IMG/VR virus record: IMGVR_UViG_3300030044_000029
Location: 1-49,476 of that record
Length of the DNA: 49,476 nt
Direction: 5' to 3' (one strand)
Source of the DNA: a virus
Positions 1 to 7,369 of the stretch are shown piece after piece (position 1 is the stretch's first letter; each line of letters opens with the position of its first letter). Both the position numbers and the translations under genes were made by a program. The notes beneath the pieces were generated by a model, which made no database searches, was not told the DNA's origin, and worked only from the letters and a program-made list of their open reading frames with translations.

Positions 1-123
1 TTCTGTGTTTCCTTCCCCTTGGGTGATACGGACAGAGACTTGTTCCACGGTGAGGTGTTTGGGGTTGGGCGTATCAGCGATGTTGCTGCGGTCAAGAATC
101 TTTGTCTTTTCGTTGTTTTCCAT
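1..123 (-). CDS. Partial unknown protein, N-terminus only
   Basis: An ATG at 123 opens a frame that stays open to the left edge (41 codons). A GGAGGGA ribosome-binding site lies about 8 bases upstream, overlapping the end of the methyltransferase gene. The visible residues are polar (starting MENNEKTKILDRSNIADTP) and show no recognisable motif. It follows the methyltransferase in the same leftward operon, with 4 bases between stop and start. Function unknown. Confidence 0.6.
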   Translation of the reverse strand, partial: MENNEKTKILDRSNIADTPNPKHLTVEQVSVRITQGEGNTE

Positions 124-127
124 TGTC

Positions 128-1957
128 TTATCCCTCCATGGTGACAAGTGCGTTGTTAGTGTTGGTTTCTGATTTGTTAGCAAGCATCGTCGGCATATCA
201 TCTGTGTCTTGATGAATGGGGCAATGCTTGCGTCCTGTGTGCTCAAAGATTGCTCGGCACCATTCGCACTCTACTTCTGCCACTTCGTCAATCTCAGGGT
301 CTCCGCAATGCTCACAGACACCATATACAAACTTGTGTCCGTTCTCCTTGCAGTACCATTCAGGCTCATCCTTGCGCTTCTTCGGACGGTATTGCTGTGT
401 GTCCTCTCCCAGCCATTTCTTACCGGCTGCGGCTGTAAGGTTAAATTTCTCCCACAAGTCCTCTCGCTTCCATTTCAGATGTACGGTTCCTTTCTTGTAG
501 AAACGTCCCTCGAAGTATTCAGACTCGAACGCTTCGCCGCACGTAGCCCTGCGGCATACGCTCTCTAGCGCTTCTCCGACCGTGTAGCAGTCCTTGAGTG
601 CCTTGCCATCGAGAACGCATAGGATACGGTCAAGGTCGGAGTAGATAGTGCGTGCATCCCCACTGCTATAGGACGAAAAATGTCCATAGCTCCAACTAAT
701 ACCATACGGAAAAATGAGTTTTTTGTTTACCTTATAGTTGTCGTTTGTCTTCCATCCTTCACTCCCGCGCCAGTTCTTTCTGAGTGTATCTGGAGCTACA
801 GGACCGCACCCATTTTCTACGGAGTGGCTGCAAAGTTCATCGAACACACGGCCAACACTTTCCTCAAACAGCTTTTTACGCGACATAAATACGTTATCAA
901 GCGTCTCTCGGATGTTCTTAGCAGTGAAAGGAATAGTGCTATCACGTTGCACATCTCGCATAAACGTATCTTGCTGTGCGCTGTCAAGCCAGCGCCCAAA
1001 CTCCATTTGCTCAAAAACGCTAGTCCATGCACGGCGACGATGACTGCGAAGGAATTCAGCGCGGCACGTTTGGACGTTCGATAGAGCCAACTTGAGAATG
1101 GTTTCGGTATCGTCTCCGTTTGTTCTGCTGGAATACTCACTGATCTTGTTTTGATCCATGAACATCTTGGCCTTGCGGATATGCTCTATTCCCTTCATCC
1201 AGTGCTCATTTGCCATATTGAACCAGTGTTCCATGTTTCCCAGATTGTCGCGGATAGCCAGCATCGTAGAGTCGCCGTCAAATTCAGCCGTATAGTTCTT
1301 TTCCTGAGTAGTTTCCTTAGCCCACAGGTCAGGAGCATCGTCTACGGCTACCTTCTTGAGATAGACCATTGCGACATTGACGCTGGTTTTACGTTCGGCG
1401 GTAGAGAAGCAGTCTCCCAAATACTCAACATCCCCAAACTGTTCGATGATCTTGACTAGCCGTTTGCGCTCCTCAGTGTACGGGTTCTTGATTGTCTCCT
1501 CGTTAAGCAGGCAGACGATCTCCCCATTGTGCATAAAATCAAAAGCCTTGAGACAATGTTTGGCTCCTTCGGAGTATGGAGGATTCATTACAATTGCGTC
1601 GTAATAACTAACACCATCATAAGTTAACCAATCGTATCCAACTACATCATACTCCTTCCCGTGAAGTACGCTAATAAGATCAGGATAGTTCTCTATTACA
1701 TCAACGTGTATGCGGCTATCGTTCCTAGACTCTCCCCAATACCCGCTCCCTCTATCGCTCTTCCGTTGCTCTTCGTACTCTGGATTATCAGCGACAAATT
1801 CTTCATACGTTGTAGGATTCCTGATAACGTCCGCTATATCTCCCTTGCCCGCGCTAGGCTCAAGAAAATACCTTGCATCCTTGTTGGTGATCTTAGCCAG
1901 CATCTTACGTGCGATCTTGCGTGGGGTAGGATAGAAATCTTGATTGTCGGTGAACAT
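128..1957 (-). CDS. N6-adenine DNA methyltransferase with DUF4942-like region and C-terminal zinc cluster
   Basis: 609 aa from the ATG at 1957, chosen because an AAGGA site precedes it and the upstream extension overlaps another gene. Seen: a FYPTP start, motif I FLEPSAGKGDIA (about residues 31-42) for S-adenosylmethionine binding, and catalytic motif NPPY at residues 125-128. The central and C-terminal part, with an HLKWKREDLWEKFN stretch, resembles DUF4942, which often accompanies phage methyltransferases. The last 60 residues hold CxxC and CxxH-type pairs (CEHC, CEWC, CPIH) likely to bind zinc. By family, it should methylate adenine in DNA, protecting phage DNA from host restriction or marking it. 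No partner endonuclease is visible. The methyltransferase fold is certain; target site and role are inference. Confidence 0.88.
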   Translation of the reverse strand: MFTDNQDFYPTPRKIARKMLAKITNKDARYFLEPSAGKGDIADVIRNPTTYEEFVADNPEYEEQRKSDRGSGYWGESRNDSRIHVDVIENYPDLISVLHGKEYDVVGYDWLTYDGVSYYDAIVMNPPYSEGAKHCLKAFDFMHNGEIVCLLNEETIKNPYTEERKRLVKIIEQFGDVEYLGDCFSTAERKTSVNVAMVYLKKVAVDDAPDLWAKETTQEKNYTAEFDGDSTMLAIRDNLGNMEHWFNMANEHWMKGIEHIRKAKMFMDQNKISEYSSRTNGDDTETILKLALSNVQTCRAEFLRSHRRRAWTSVFEQMEFGRWLDSAQQDTFMRDVQRDSTIPFTAKNIRETLDNVFMSRKKLFEESVGRVFDELCSHSVENGCGPVAPDTLRKNWRGSEGWKTNDNYKVNKKLIFPYGISWSYGHFSSYSSGDARTIYSDLDRILCVLDGKALKDCYTVGEALESVCRRATCGEAFESEYFEGRFYKKGTVHLKWKREDLWEKFNLTAAAGKKWLGEDTQQYRPKKRKDEPEWYCKENGHKFVYGVCEHCGDPEIDEVAEVECEWCRAIFEHTGRKHCPIHQDTDDMPTMLANKSETNTNNALVTMEG

Positions 1958-1985
1958 GGTTTTCCTTTTCTTGAACACTGTTATG

Positions 1986-2210
1986 CTACCAGAATATAAC
2001 TTCACAGATAGCCGCAATGACAAGTGCCGCGAACAGTATCCATCCAGCCCACCTTTGGAAAAGCTGTCCGTAGCTCTGGTACATGCCCGGAAGTTCCGTG
2101 TGGTACTTTCCATGCGTATACTCTTTCGGTATCTGGCTCTCACAGTAAATACAAAACGGAACGCCGTTTAATCTGATTCCTGTTTCGTTACCGCAGATTG
2201 GACAGTTCAT
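1986..2210 (-). CDS. Small zinc-ribbon protein with one membrane segment
   Basis: 74 aa, starting at the ATG preceded by AAAGGAGAA. The N-terminus has two CxxC pairs (CPIC and CIYC, about 18 residues apart), a typical zinc ribbon. The last 25 residues form one hydrophobic stretch (WAGWILFAALVIAAICEVIF), a likely transmembrane anchor. This suggests a membrane-attached protein with a cytosolic metal knuckle. Its exact job is unknown. It sits 28 bases upstream of the methyltransferase in the same operon. Confidence 0.7.
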   Translation of the reverse strand: MNCPICGNETGIRLNGVPFCIYCESQIPKEYTHGKYHTELPGMYQSYGQLFQRWAGWILFAALVIAAICEVIFW

Positions 2211-2239
2211 GTGAATTCTCCTTTGTGCTGCGTGCCTTC

Positions 2240-2322
2240 CCATAGCCGCTCTCCCATCCCACTAGAAAAAACCCTAGTATCAGCCTCTTTGCTGACTTCG
2301 TTTTTGACCTGAGCGGCTATGG
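2240..2322 (-). ncRNA. Candidate structured RNA, three-stem intergenic element
   Basis: A perfect 12-bp inverted repeat (CCATAGCCGCTC at 2240-2251, GAGCGGCTATGG at 2311-2322) encloses 59 bases. On the minus strand the interior holds a TCAGC/GGCTGA hairpin and an ACTAG/CTAGT hairpin, giving a possible three-way junction. A GGCAGG/CCTGCC hairpin lies just outside (2322-2337). It fills the gap between two co-oriented genes. It could be an mRNA processing or stability element, an attenuator or a small RNA. There is no strong T tail, so it is not a standard terminator. Confidence 0.4.
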
Positions 2323-2339
2323 CAGGACACGCCTGCCGG

Positions 2340-2549
2340 TTAATGTTTTGCAACGTCAGAAAACGCTTCTTCCCAAGTGTTCCCGTTGCCGTAAGGAAAA
2401 CCTTCTCCGAGTGATGGATTTCCTACATAAAAACGCCCAAATCGTTCGGCAATTGCTCCCGATGGATCATAACTTGATTCTCGGTCAAGAACGTATGAGT
2501 ATGGACCCCATAGCTTTGTTGCTTTGGTTAATGCTTGCGATTCGTCCAT
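2340..2549 (-). CDS. Hypothetical protein, 69 aa
   Basis: ATG at 2549 with GGGAGA about 6 bases upstream. The product is hydrophilic and rich in aromatic and glycine residues (KLWGPYSYVL, GFPYGNGNTWEEAF). No domain is recognised. It is followed downstream by the structured intergenic element at 2240-2322 and preceded by another small gene, all leftward. Confidence 0.55.
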   Translation of the reverse strand: MDESQALTKATKLWGPYSYVLDRESSYDPSGAIAERFGRFYVGNPSLGEGFPYGNGNTWEEAFSDVAKH

Positions 2550-2567
2550 TGCGATCTCCCATCATAT

Positions 2568-2753
2568 TTAGTTTGTTTGTTCCCGTGAGAACTGCTTTAC
2601 CATTTCAAGCCTATGCGCGTTCTCAAACTCTCGCCATTCGTCACTAACGGCACAGGCGAAGTCGAATTGATCCTGAAGCGCCAGCGCTAGAGGATCGTTC
2701 GGCATAGCAGAGGCATCGAAAATCTCATTCATAACGCGCATAGGATCAAGCAT
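2568..2753 (-). CDS. Hypothetical acidic protein, 61 aa
   Basis: ATG at 2753 with GAGGAA about 8 bases upstream. The product looks helical and acidic (NDPLALALQDQFDFACAVSD) with no known motif. It lies 20 bases downstream of the 313-aa gene in the same leftward operon. Function unknown. Confidence 0.55.
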   Translation of the reverse strand: MLDPMRVMNEIFDASAMPNDPLALALQDQFDFACAVSDEWREFENAHRLEMVKQFSREQTN

Positions 2754-2773
2754 GGTAGATTCCTCAGTTCCGG

Positions 2774-3715
2774 TTATGCTGCTAATTGTTCTTGCTCCAT
2801 CTCTTCATCTTTAGGCGGAGTCAAAGCCTGTATGTCGGCTCTGTACTCTTTCAGTTGCCGCGCTAAAGATTTGCGGTCGTACCTATCCTCAGAGCGCCAG
2901 CTTTCTTTAAGTTGACAGGTCTGCCAGATAGGGTGGTGCGTAGTCCAACTGTCTACCCAGAAACCTCCATCCTCGTTTATATTCTCGATTGCCGACCACC
3001 TCAAAGGATAAACACCCTTGAATTGCTCTTCCAATGCTGCAATCTGGCGCATCATTAAAAGCATCTTCGGAGCGTCTTTGGCCTTACGCGCATAGGTTTT
3101 CTTCGGTTCTATGCGCCCACCTTTCTTGACTGTGATTTTGTCGAGTTCGGCCCTGAGTTGCGCGATCTTCCAGCGAATGACAGCGCCATGTTTGCGAAGG
3201 TGACGAGAACGGCGAAAGGAAGCATACTCTTGCATTACGTCCTGCCGTTGATCTTCGGATACATAGTCCATGGCTGGTACAACGTGTTCCTTTGCTTGGT
3301 GATAAATGCCATCGACTTCTTTCATGGCCTTTTTCAGTTCGGAGCTAGGCTCATTCTCAATCTGCTTTTTCTTCAGTTCCCTTTGAGCCTGAGCGGATAG
3401 GACGCCCTGATTGATGCGCCTGATTTTCTTCTCACGTTCTTTGATCGACCACTCTCTGATCTCTTTCAGAGCTATTACCCGATTCATGCCTATCAATTTG
3501 CATGATGTGTGAACACGTCCTGCATGGCCCGTGATGGTAACGCAAGCATAGGAGGTGCCTGTGTAGGATGCTTGCACAGAGTCAATCGTCACGCCCTTCA
3601 GGACGCCCGCCAGGAGCTTACGGCGGATGCAGATAGGCGCATGTCCCTCTAAGGGAATGGCAACAACGGGGGCCGTAGCCTTCAGTGCGGCCCGAATTGA
3701 GTTCAAGTATTCCAT
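2774..3715 (-). CDS. Hypothetical coiled-coil protein, 313 aa
   Basis: The N-terminal 80 residues look beta-rich and include VHTSCKLIG. Residues about 90-130 are strongly charged and helical (IKEREKKIRRINQ, RELKKKQIENEPSSELKKA), a likely coiled coil, followed by a basic stretch and a Trp-rich C-terminus (PIWQTCQLKESW). No family is recognised. It starts 9 bases after the stop of the ParB-like gene, so the two are probably translated together and may act together. No nuclease or ATPase motif is visible. Confidence 0.7.
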   Translation of the reverse strand: MEYLNSIRAALKATAPVVAIPLEGHAPICIRRKLLAGVLKGVTIDSVQASYTGTSYACVTITGHAGRVHTSCKLIGMNRVIALKEIREWSIKEREKKIRRINQGVLSAQAQRELKKKQIENEPSSELKKAMKEVDGIYHQAKEHVVPAMDYVSEDQRQDVMQEYASFRRSRHLRKHGAVIRWKIAQLRAELDKITVKKGGRIEPKKTYARKAKDAPKMLLMMRQIAALEEQFKGVYPLRWSAIENINEDGGFWVDSWTTHHPIWQTCQLKESWRSEDRYDRKSLARQLKEYRADIQALTPPKDEEMEQEQLAA

Positions 3716-3724
3716 GACTTCCCC

Positions 3725-4729
3725 CTAGAAGTTCGCGGTTTCGACGCCTGCTGCCTTCAGATCGTCCTCGGTAATGGCGAAAGACAAGAGCTTTAGCAGT
3801 TTAACTCTGTTGACGCTAACCCATTCGTTCTCTTCCAAGTTCAGATCGTCAGCAGGAACATCCTCAACCAACGACAGAATAGCTTTGGACACGTTGACAG
3901 GCATGACGCTGGACGGCGTAGGAGCGGGTTTGGTCTGAAGGCGCGAGACGCTAGGAGCCTTAACGCGCTTTGCCGTCTTTTGACCGCTGGACTTTGCGGA
4001 CTGTGCCTTTTCTCTCAGAGTGTCAACAGCCGCCGCTCCATTGGCCCGGATTTCGGCAAGCGCTAAGGATGAAGTAACGGCTTGGGAAGAGATCATTTGC
4101 CTAATCTCTTCAGGCGCGTCTGCCAGTTCCATAGCCTGAGTAATGAATGCGTTGGAATACCCTGTACGCGCTGTGATCTTCTCATTCGACAATCCCAGGT
4201 TGTACAGCTTTTGAAAAGCCACTCCCAACTCCCACTTGGAAAGTGGTTTCCCAGTGTTTGCCGTAATGGCGGTTAGGATACGGCTTGCCTTGTCGTTGGA
4301 CCCGGCAGGAGCGGGGAAACAAGGAACATCGGCCTCAGACAACACGGGATGTCCCTTAGCAATCAATCGGCGGATTGAACGAAGACGCCGCTCACCATCT
4401 ACCAATGTTGCGCGACCTGTCTCACGATTGAACCGGACAATTAAGGGTTGGATTAGGCCAACTTCTGAAATGCTGGCTTCGAGCGCCAAATCCTCTGGAC
4501 TTTCCTGATTTTCAGGAAGATCAAAATTGCGTGGGTTGAAATCCTCTTCAATGTCGATGAGGCGCGGGTCAATCATCTGATAATCGCGCCGCTGGCCTAC
4601 CTGTTTCAACGTGGTAGGAATCTTCTTCGCTGGTTCGGTAGGAGTGAATGACGGCTCATCCTCTACCATTTCGCCCATCGATAAGGGCATTGACTCAGCC
4701 ACGTTTGCGGATACTGCTAGAGTTCCCAT
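3725..4729 (-). CDS. ParB/Spo0J-like DNA-binding protein
   Basis: 334 aa. The order of parts fits the ParB family: an acidic lead, a ParB N-terminal domain with VDGERRLRSIRRL at about residues 110-122 (the GERR nucleotide-binding motif), then a helix-turn-helix region (TARTGYSNAFITQAMELAD), then a Lys/Pro/Ser-rich linker and an acidic C-terminus. ParB proteins bind parS-like sites and hydrolyse CTP to slide along DNA. Phage versions also serve as nucleases or regulators. No ParA-type ATPase is visible, so a full partition system cannot be claimed. Its own promoter lies just upstream at 4794-4822. The ParB call is firm; its role here is inferred. Confidence 0.85.
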   Translation of the reverse strand: MGTLAVSANVAESMPLSMGEMVEDEPSFTPTEPAKKIPTTLKQVGQRRDYQMIDPRLIDIEEDFNPRNFDLPENQESPEDLALEASISEVGLIQPLIVRFNRETGRATLVDGERRLRSIRRLIAKGHPVLSEADVPCFPAPAGSNDKASRILTAITANTGKPLSKWELGVAFQKLYNLGLSNEKITARTGYSNAFITQAMELADAPEEIRQMISSQAVTSSLALAEIRANGAAAVDTLREKAQSAKSSGQKTAKRVKAPSVSRLQTKPAPTPSSVMPVNVSKAILSLVEDVPADDLNLEENEWVSVNRVKLLKLLSFAITEDDLKAAGVETANF

Positions 4730-4793
4730 TTGATTTTCTCTCCCTTCAATGTTCTCGCCAATCTCCCAATCGGCGGTGTGTTGTTACTTATTT

Positions 4794-4822
4794 ATAGTGC
4801 GCTAACGGTTTACAATTGTCAA
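4794..4822 (-). promoter_or_regulatory. Sigma70-like promoter for the ParB-like gene
   Basis: On the minus strand TTGACA (4822-4817) is followed after 17 bases by CACTAT, which runs into TATAAA. The same layout occurs at 7307-7335 and, with GAGTAT or CAATAT, at 16154 and 14672. The predicted transcript starts near 4786, about 57 bases before the ParB start codon. Confidence 0.6.
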
Positions 4823-4929
4823 GAGAAAAACTAAAGAGAATCATGAAACGTGTACGAATGTTTTACCGTGATTCGTCTTTCTAGAATCATTTATTGTGCT
4901 TCCAGATTCATAGATGCGCAGAAAGTGTG

Positions 4930-5130
4930 TCAGTCCAGAATGCCAATTAAGGACGTTTTCAGATTTCGCGCGTCCCTTAACCTCTTTGACCATAACTTTT
5001 TGCATCTTTGCCGCTTGGAATCTGGATGGCGAACTTCCCGCGAGTAAAAGATAGGGTTGAGCAACTGGCGCATGTTGAGATTTCCGCCGCGACTAGGAAA
5101 AACGAAACTGTGTACAGAAACGATCTGCAT
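4930..5130 (-). CDS. Hypothetical basic protein, 66 aa
   Basis: The start at 5130 is chosen because GAGGAAAG lies directly upstream. The product is basic (SKRQRCKKLWSKRLRDARN) with no known motif. It follows a 24-codon gene. About 107 bases separate its stop from the next promoter. Codon pattern and ribosome-binding site give moderate support. Confidence 0.45.
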   Translation of the reverse strand: MQIVSVHSFVFPSRGGNLNMRQLLNPIFYSREVRHPDSKRQRCKKLWSKRLRDARNLKTSLIGILD

Positions 5131-5138
5131 GGCTTTCC

Positions 5139-5213
5139 TCACTCGTAGCGTGGCTGGATATTCAGGATAAAATCATCATTTTCTGTGCGCTTGAAATCTC
5201 TGCTAATGAACAT
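5139..5213 (-). CDS. Tiny hypothetical protein, 24 aa
   Basis: A 25-codon frame with a strong AAGGAGAA ribosome-binding site 9 bases before its ATG, lying between two co-oriented genes. The peptide (MFISRDFKRTENDDFILNIQ, then PRYE) has no known motif. The ribosome-binding site is the main reason to call it. Confidence 0.4.
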   Translation of the reverse strand: MFISRDFKRTENDDFILNIQPRYE

Positions 5214-5214
5214 T

Positions 5215-5400
5215 TCAATTCTCCTTAGAATCGTTTGCAGCGTGGTCTTTCCCGCACGCGCTAGGAATCACTTGGACGTGTCCTTTTCCGTTGCATACTG
5301 CGCATGGCCGGGTAAGGGTAACGGATTCGTGTTTTGTGGAGTAGGGGTGGGGAACAGTGCGCCGTCTCCACCCCGTTCCCTGACAGCTTTCACATCTCAC
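5215..5400 (-). CDS. Mini DnaJ-type zinc-finger protein, 61 aa
   Basis: The protein has two CxxCxGxG motifs, CESCQGTG near the N-terminus and CAVCNGKG about 30 residues later. This is half of the four-motif zinc-binding region of DnaJ/Hsp40. It has no J domain. Free proteins of this kind are common in phages and may bind unfolded protein or nucleic acid. AAGGTG precedes the ATG. The motif is clear; the function is not. Confidence 0.7.
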   Translation of the reverse strand: MRCESCQGTGWRRRTVPHPYSTKHESVTLTRPCAVCNGKGHVQVIPSACGKDHAANDSKEN

Positions 5401-5403
5401 AAT

Positions 5404-5817
5404 TCACCTTCCTGATACGGCTTTCAGTAAGTTCTCTTGTGCATCCTTACGTGCTTTGATAGCGTCCTTGAGCGCGTCAAACTTGGTACTCTCGTAGGAA
5501 TGATTCGCTTCAAGCGTGTTGACCATCTCAGCGGCAAGGTCAGCGACTAGGGCGGTTGTTCTATCAATGTGCTTTACGGCCGGAGCAATGTCGATGGTTT
5601 CAATTTCAGTTGATTGATTTGTGTGCCGATGTTGGCGTATGGATGCTCCAAGAGCCTCTATACCAGCAAAGTTTCCCATGGCGTCTAAGCCCTCTGCTGT
5701 GCGGTTACTCTCACGGCATCCTTGGAGGGAGTCGATCTCAGGTGTTGTATCAATGCCAGAATCACAACCCTCAAAGTCTGTGAAGATTCCGTCTGGACCA
5801 TCGTATGATGGATTCAT
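5404..5817 (-). CDS. Hypothetical protein, 137 aa
   Basis: The start is placed at the ATG at 5817, which has GGAG upstream; the longer frame would begin with TTG. The N-terminal half is acidic and glycine-rich. The C-terminal half is helical and charged (KFDALKDAIKARKDAQENLL), probably a coiled coil. No family is recognised. It starts 18 bases after the previous stop and is co-transcribed with its neighbours. Confidence 0.6.
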   Translation of the reverse strand: MNPSYDGPDGIFTDFEGCDSGIDTTPEIDSLQGCRESNRTAEGLDAMGNFAGIEALGASIRQHRHTNQSTEIETIDIAPAVKHIDRTTALVADLAAEMVNTLEANHSYESTKFDALKDAIKARKDAQENLLKAVSGR

Positions 5818-5835
5818 TTCAATCTCCAATCTGTT

Positions 5836-6051
5836 TTAGAATGCTTGTAGGTTTCGCTTCAACCTACCCACCAACCACAAAAGCTCCATATACGCGCCGT
5901 AGGCTACAGCGCGGGGAACAGGATGAGGACCGTTACCCTTCGGCGGTTTTAGGTCTTTCACAATCTGATGCCAGCCGGTTTGTTGGGTAAAACCGTATGT
6001 TTTCTCGTACCAATCGATTCTTTCCCAAAGCATTTTATTCGTGATTCTCAT
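5836..6051 (-). CDS. Hypothetical protein, 71 aa
   Basis: It overlaps the stop of the upstream 58-aa gene as ATGA, a sign of coupled translation. The sequence is rich in Trp and Tyr (WERIDWYEKTYGF, AYGAYMELLWLVGRLKRN) and looks like a small folded helical protein. No motif is recognised. Confidence 0.6.
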   Translation of the reverse strand: MRITNKMLWERIDWYEKTYGFTQQTGWHQIVKDLKPPKGNGPHPVPRAVAYGAYMELLWLVGRLKRNLQAF

Positions 6052-6224
6052 TCGATTCCTGCCCGTTTCTTTGCATCGGACAGCTTGACATCCAATGCAA
6101 CCATATCTTCAAGGCTCGGACGCGCTATCTTCGCAGCCCTTACCTTCGCATCTTCCTCGTCATGCGCTCGGACCTCGATCATCTGAGCGTTGATCTGTTC
6201 AAACCAAACGTGGTAAGAGTTCAT
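6048..6224 (-). CDS. Hypothetical protein, 58 aa, shares C-terminal tail with upstream gene
   Basis: An ATG at 6224 overlaps the stop of the upstream gene (ATGA) and its own stop overlaps the next start, so it sits in a tightly coupled run. The product begins MNSYHVWFEQINAQ and ends LSDAKKRAGIE. The upstream gene ends LSDAKKKAGIE, almost the same 11 residues. This points to a local duplication. Function unknown. Confidence 0.65.
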   Translation of the reverse strand: MNSYHVWFEQINAQMIEVRAHDEEDAKVRAAKIARPSLEDMVALDVKLSDAKKRAGIE

Positions 6225-6651
6225 TCAATACCCGCTTTCTTCTTGGCATCCGATAAGGATGTTCCGTAGATCGTTCTGGTTTCGTGGTGCGGTGGAGGTT
6301 CGAGTCCCAATTCAATCATGTAGCGCGGGGGATTGGTTAAGACGTTAACGGTAAAAGCTCTTAACCCGTTATCCCTATGCGCGATAGGACTCGGATTGAT
6401 TATCCCATAAAGTGCTTTCTCTGCTACCAGTCTTGCGGCTTCTTTTGCTTGTTCGGATACAATGCAGTGGGCATCTCCATAGTCTGCGAGGTCCACGGAA
6501 AACAGCCGTTTCCCCCCTGAGAGATAATCCACGCTCCGGTCATGCAATCATAACCACCAGTTTCGTCAAATTTCATAATCGGAGTAGGACTCGGATTCTT
6601 CTTCTCAGCTTGCCGTGCTCGGTTGCGTGCAATGGCGTCTGCTAGGCTCAT
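6221..6651 (-). CDS. Hypothetical protein in two frames joined by a -1 shift at a G6 run
   Basis: Two minus-strand frames overlap. The first starts at 6651 (ATGA overlap with the upstream gene), reads sensibly to about residue 47 (GGYDCMTGAWIISQGG), then turns unlike protein and stops at 6424. The second is open from 6547 to 6221 and reads like protein from GGKRLFSVDLADYGDAH onward. They meet at coding-strand CAGGGGGGAAAC (6519-6508). Slipping back one base at G GGG GGA joins them into about 143 aa. The second frame has no good ribosome-binding site of its own. Either programmed -1 frameshifting or a homopolymer indel (mutation or sequencing error) explains this. Function unknown. Confidence 0.5.
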
Positions 6652-6860
6652 GCTGTCACCGCCTTTGCTTTCCTCTTATGAGGCATAGTGACCTGATACA
6701 TATTCGCCCAGCCGATAAAATCTGCCCAGTTCCGCGCCCACTTCTCTACCAGAATTGACTTTTGATCCTCAAGCCATTTGCGGCAATAGGCGGTAGAGTG
6801 TTCCATTCCGTTGACGATCTCAACGGGGCCGCTATTCGTCCATGCGTAACGCTTATTCAT
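6648..6860 (-). CDS. Hypothetical protein, 70 aa
   Basis: ATG at 6860 with AAGGTGA upstream, and an ATGA junction with the next gene. It is rich in Trp and basic residues (CRKWLEDQKSILVEKWARNW) and ends in a Lys/Arg-rich tail. No family is recognised. Confidence 0.6.
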   Translation of the reverse strand: MNKRYAWTNSGPVEIVNGMEHSTAYCRKWLEDQKSILVEKWARNWADFIGWANMYQVTMPHKRKAKAVTA

Positions 6861-6931
6861 GCCGTCACCTTGTCAACACTGTAAAACCTTTTGTACGTCG
6901 CTTAATGCCGTGCCTGCGCTCTGCGGGATGG

Positions 6932-7150
6932 TTAAAGTGGTTCACATTCATCCGGGAAGAGGTTTACGTAGTTTCGGCGTTCGTCATCTTCCGGGAATTT
7001 CGCAATAGATTCCGGCAATAATTGATCGGTGCGAATCCATGCCGATTCGTCACGCATCAGCAAGCGGCGCACGGTTCCAGTGAATCCCGTCAGTGTTGGA
7101 ATATCGGGCTTTGTTATGCGCACTCTTTGATTATTTCTGAATCGTTCCAT
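6932..7150 (-). CDS. Small SH3/KOW-like beta protein, 72 aa
   Basis: The ATG at 7150 follows GGAGG; a longer form from 7180 lacks a good site. The motif RVRITKPDIPTLTGFTGTV, followed later by DECEPL, matches small beta-barrel proteins of the KOW/SH3 type frequent in phages. Binding partner unknown. A leader of about 150 bases separates it from the promoter at 7307-7335. Confidence 0.6.
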   Translation of the reverse strand: MERFRNNQRVRITKPDIPTLTGFTGTVRRLLMRDESAWIRTDQLLPESIAKFPEDDERRNYVNLFPDECEPL

Positions 7151-7306
7151 CTTCAAATCCTCCGGTACTTTGTTTCCCATCCGTGCCAGTCTGAAGAGGT
7201 TCCGTGTACCCTACTCATCGGTAGGCAACCCGGTCTGCGATTCTTTGCTGGCCTTGCTTAGAACGTACTCCCGGCCCGGATGGGCTTGTGAAACTAAACT
7301 GATACC

Positions 7307-7335
7307 ATACTGCGCTATTGTCTGTTCATTGTCAA
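7307..7335 (-). promoter_or_regulatory. Sigma70-like promoter, leftward
   Basis: On the minus strand TTGACA (7335-7330) then 17 bases then CAGTAT. It is nearly superimposable on the promoter at 4794-4822, with the same ATTGTCAAGAGAAAAAC on the plus strand around the -35 box and GCGCA before the -10. It would drive the genes from 7150 leftward. Confidence 0.6.
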
Positions 7336-7369
7336 GAGAAAAACATGAACGGGAAAGGATTATTTTCAC

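Noticed and set aside
1958-2143. Longer start for the methyltransferase
   Set aside because: The extension overlaps the zinc-ribbon gene in another frame and does not resemble the family. The ATG at 1957 has a ribosome-binding site.
6290-6325. GGTTCGAGTCC looks like a tRNA T-arm
   Set aside because: The flanking bases do not pair as a T stem and no acceptor or anticodon stem is present. It lies inside a coding frame (reading LGLEPPPHH).
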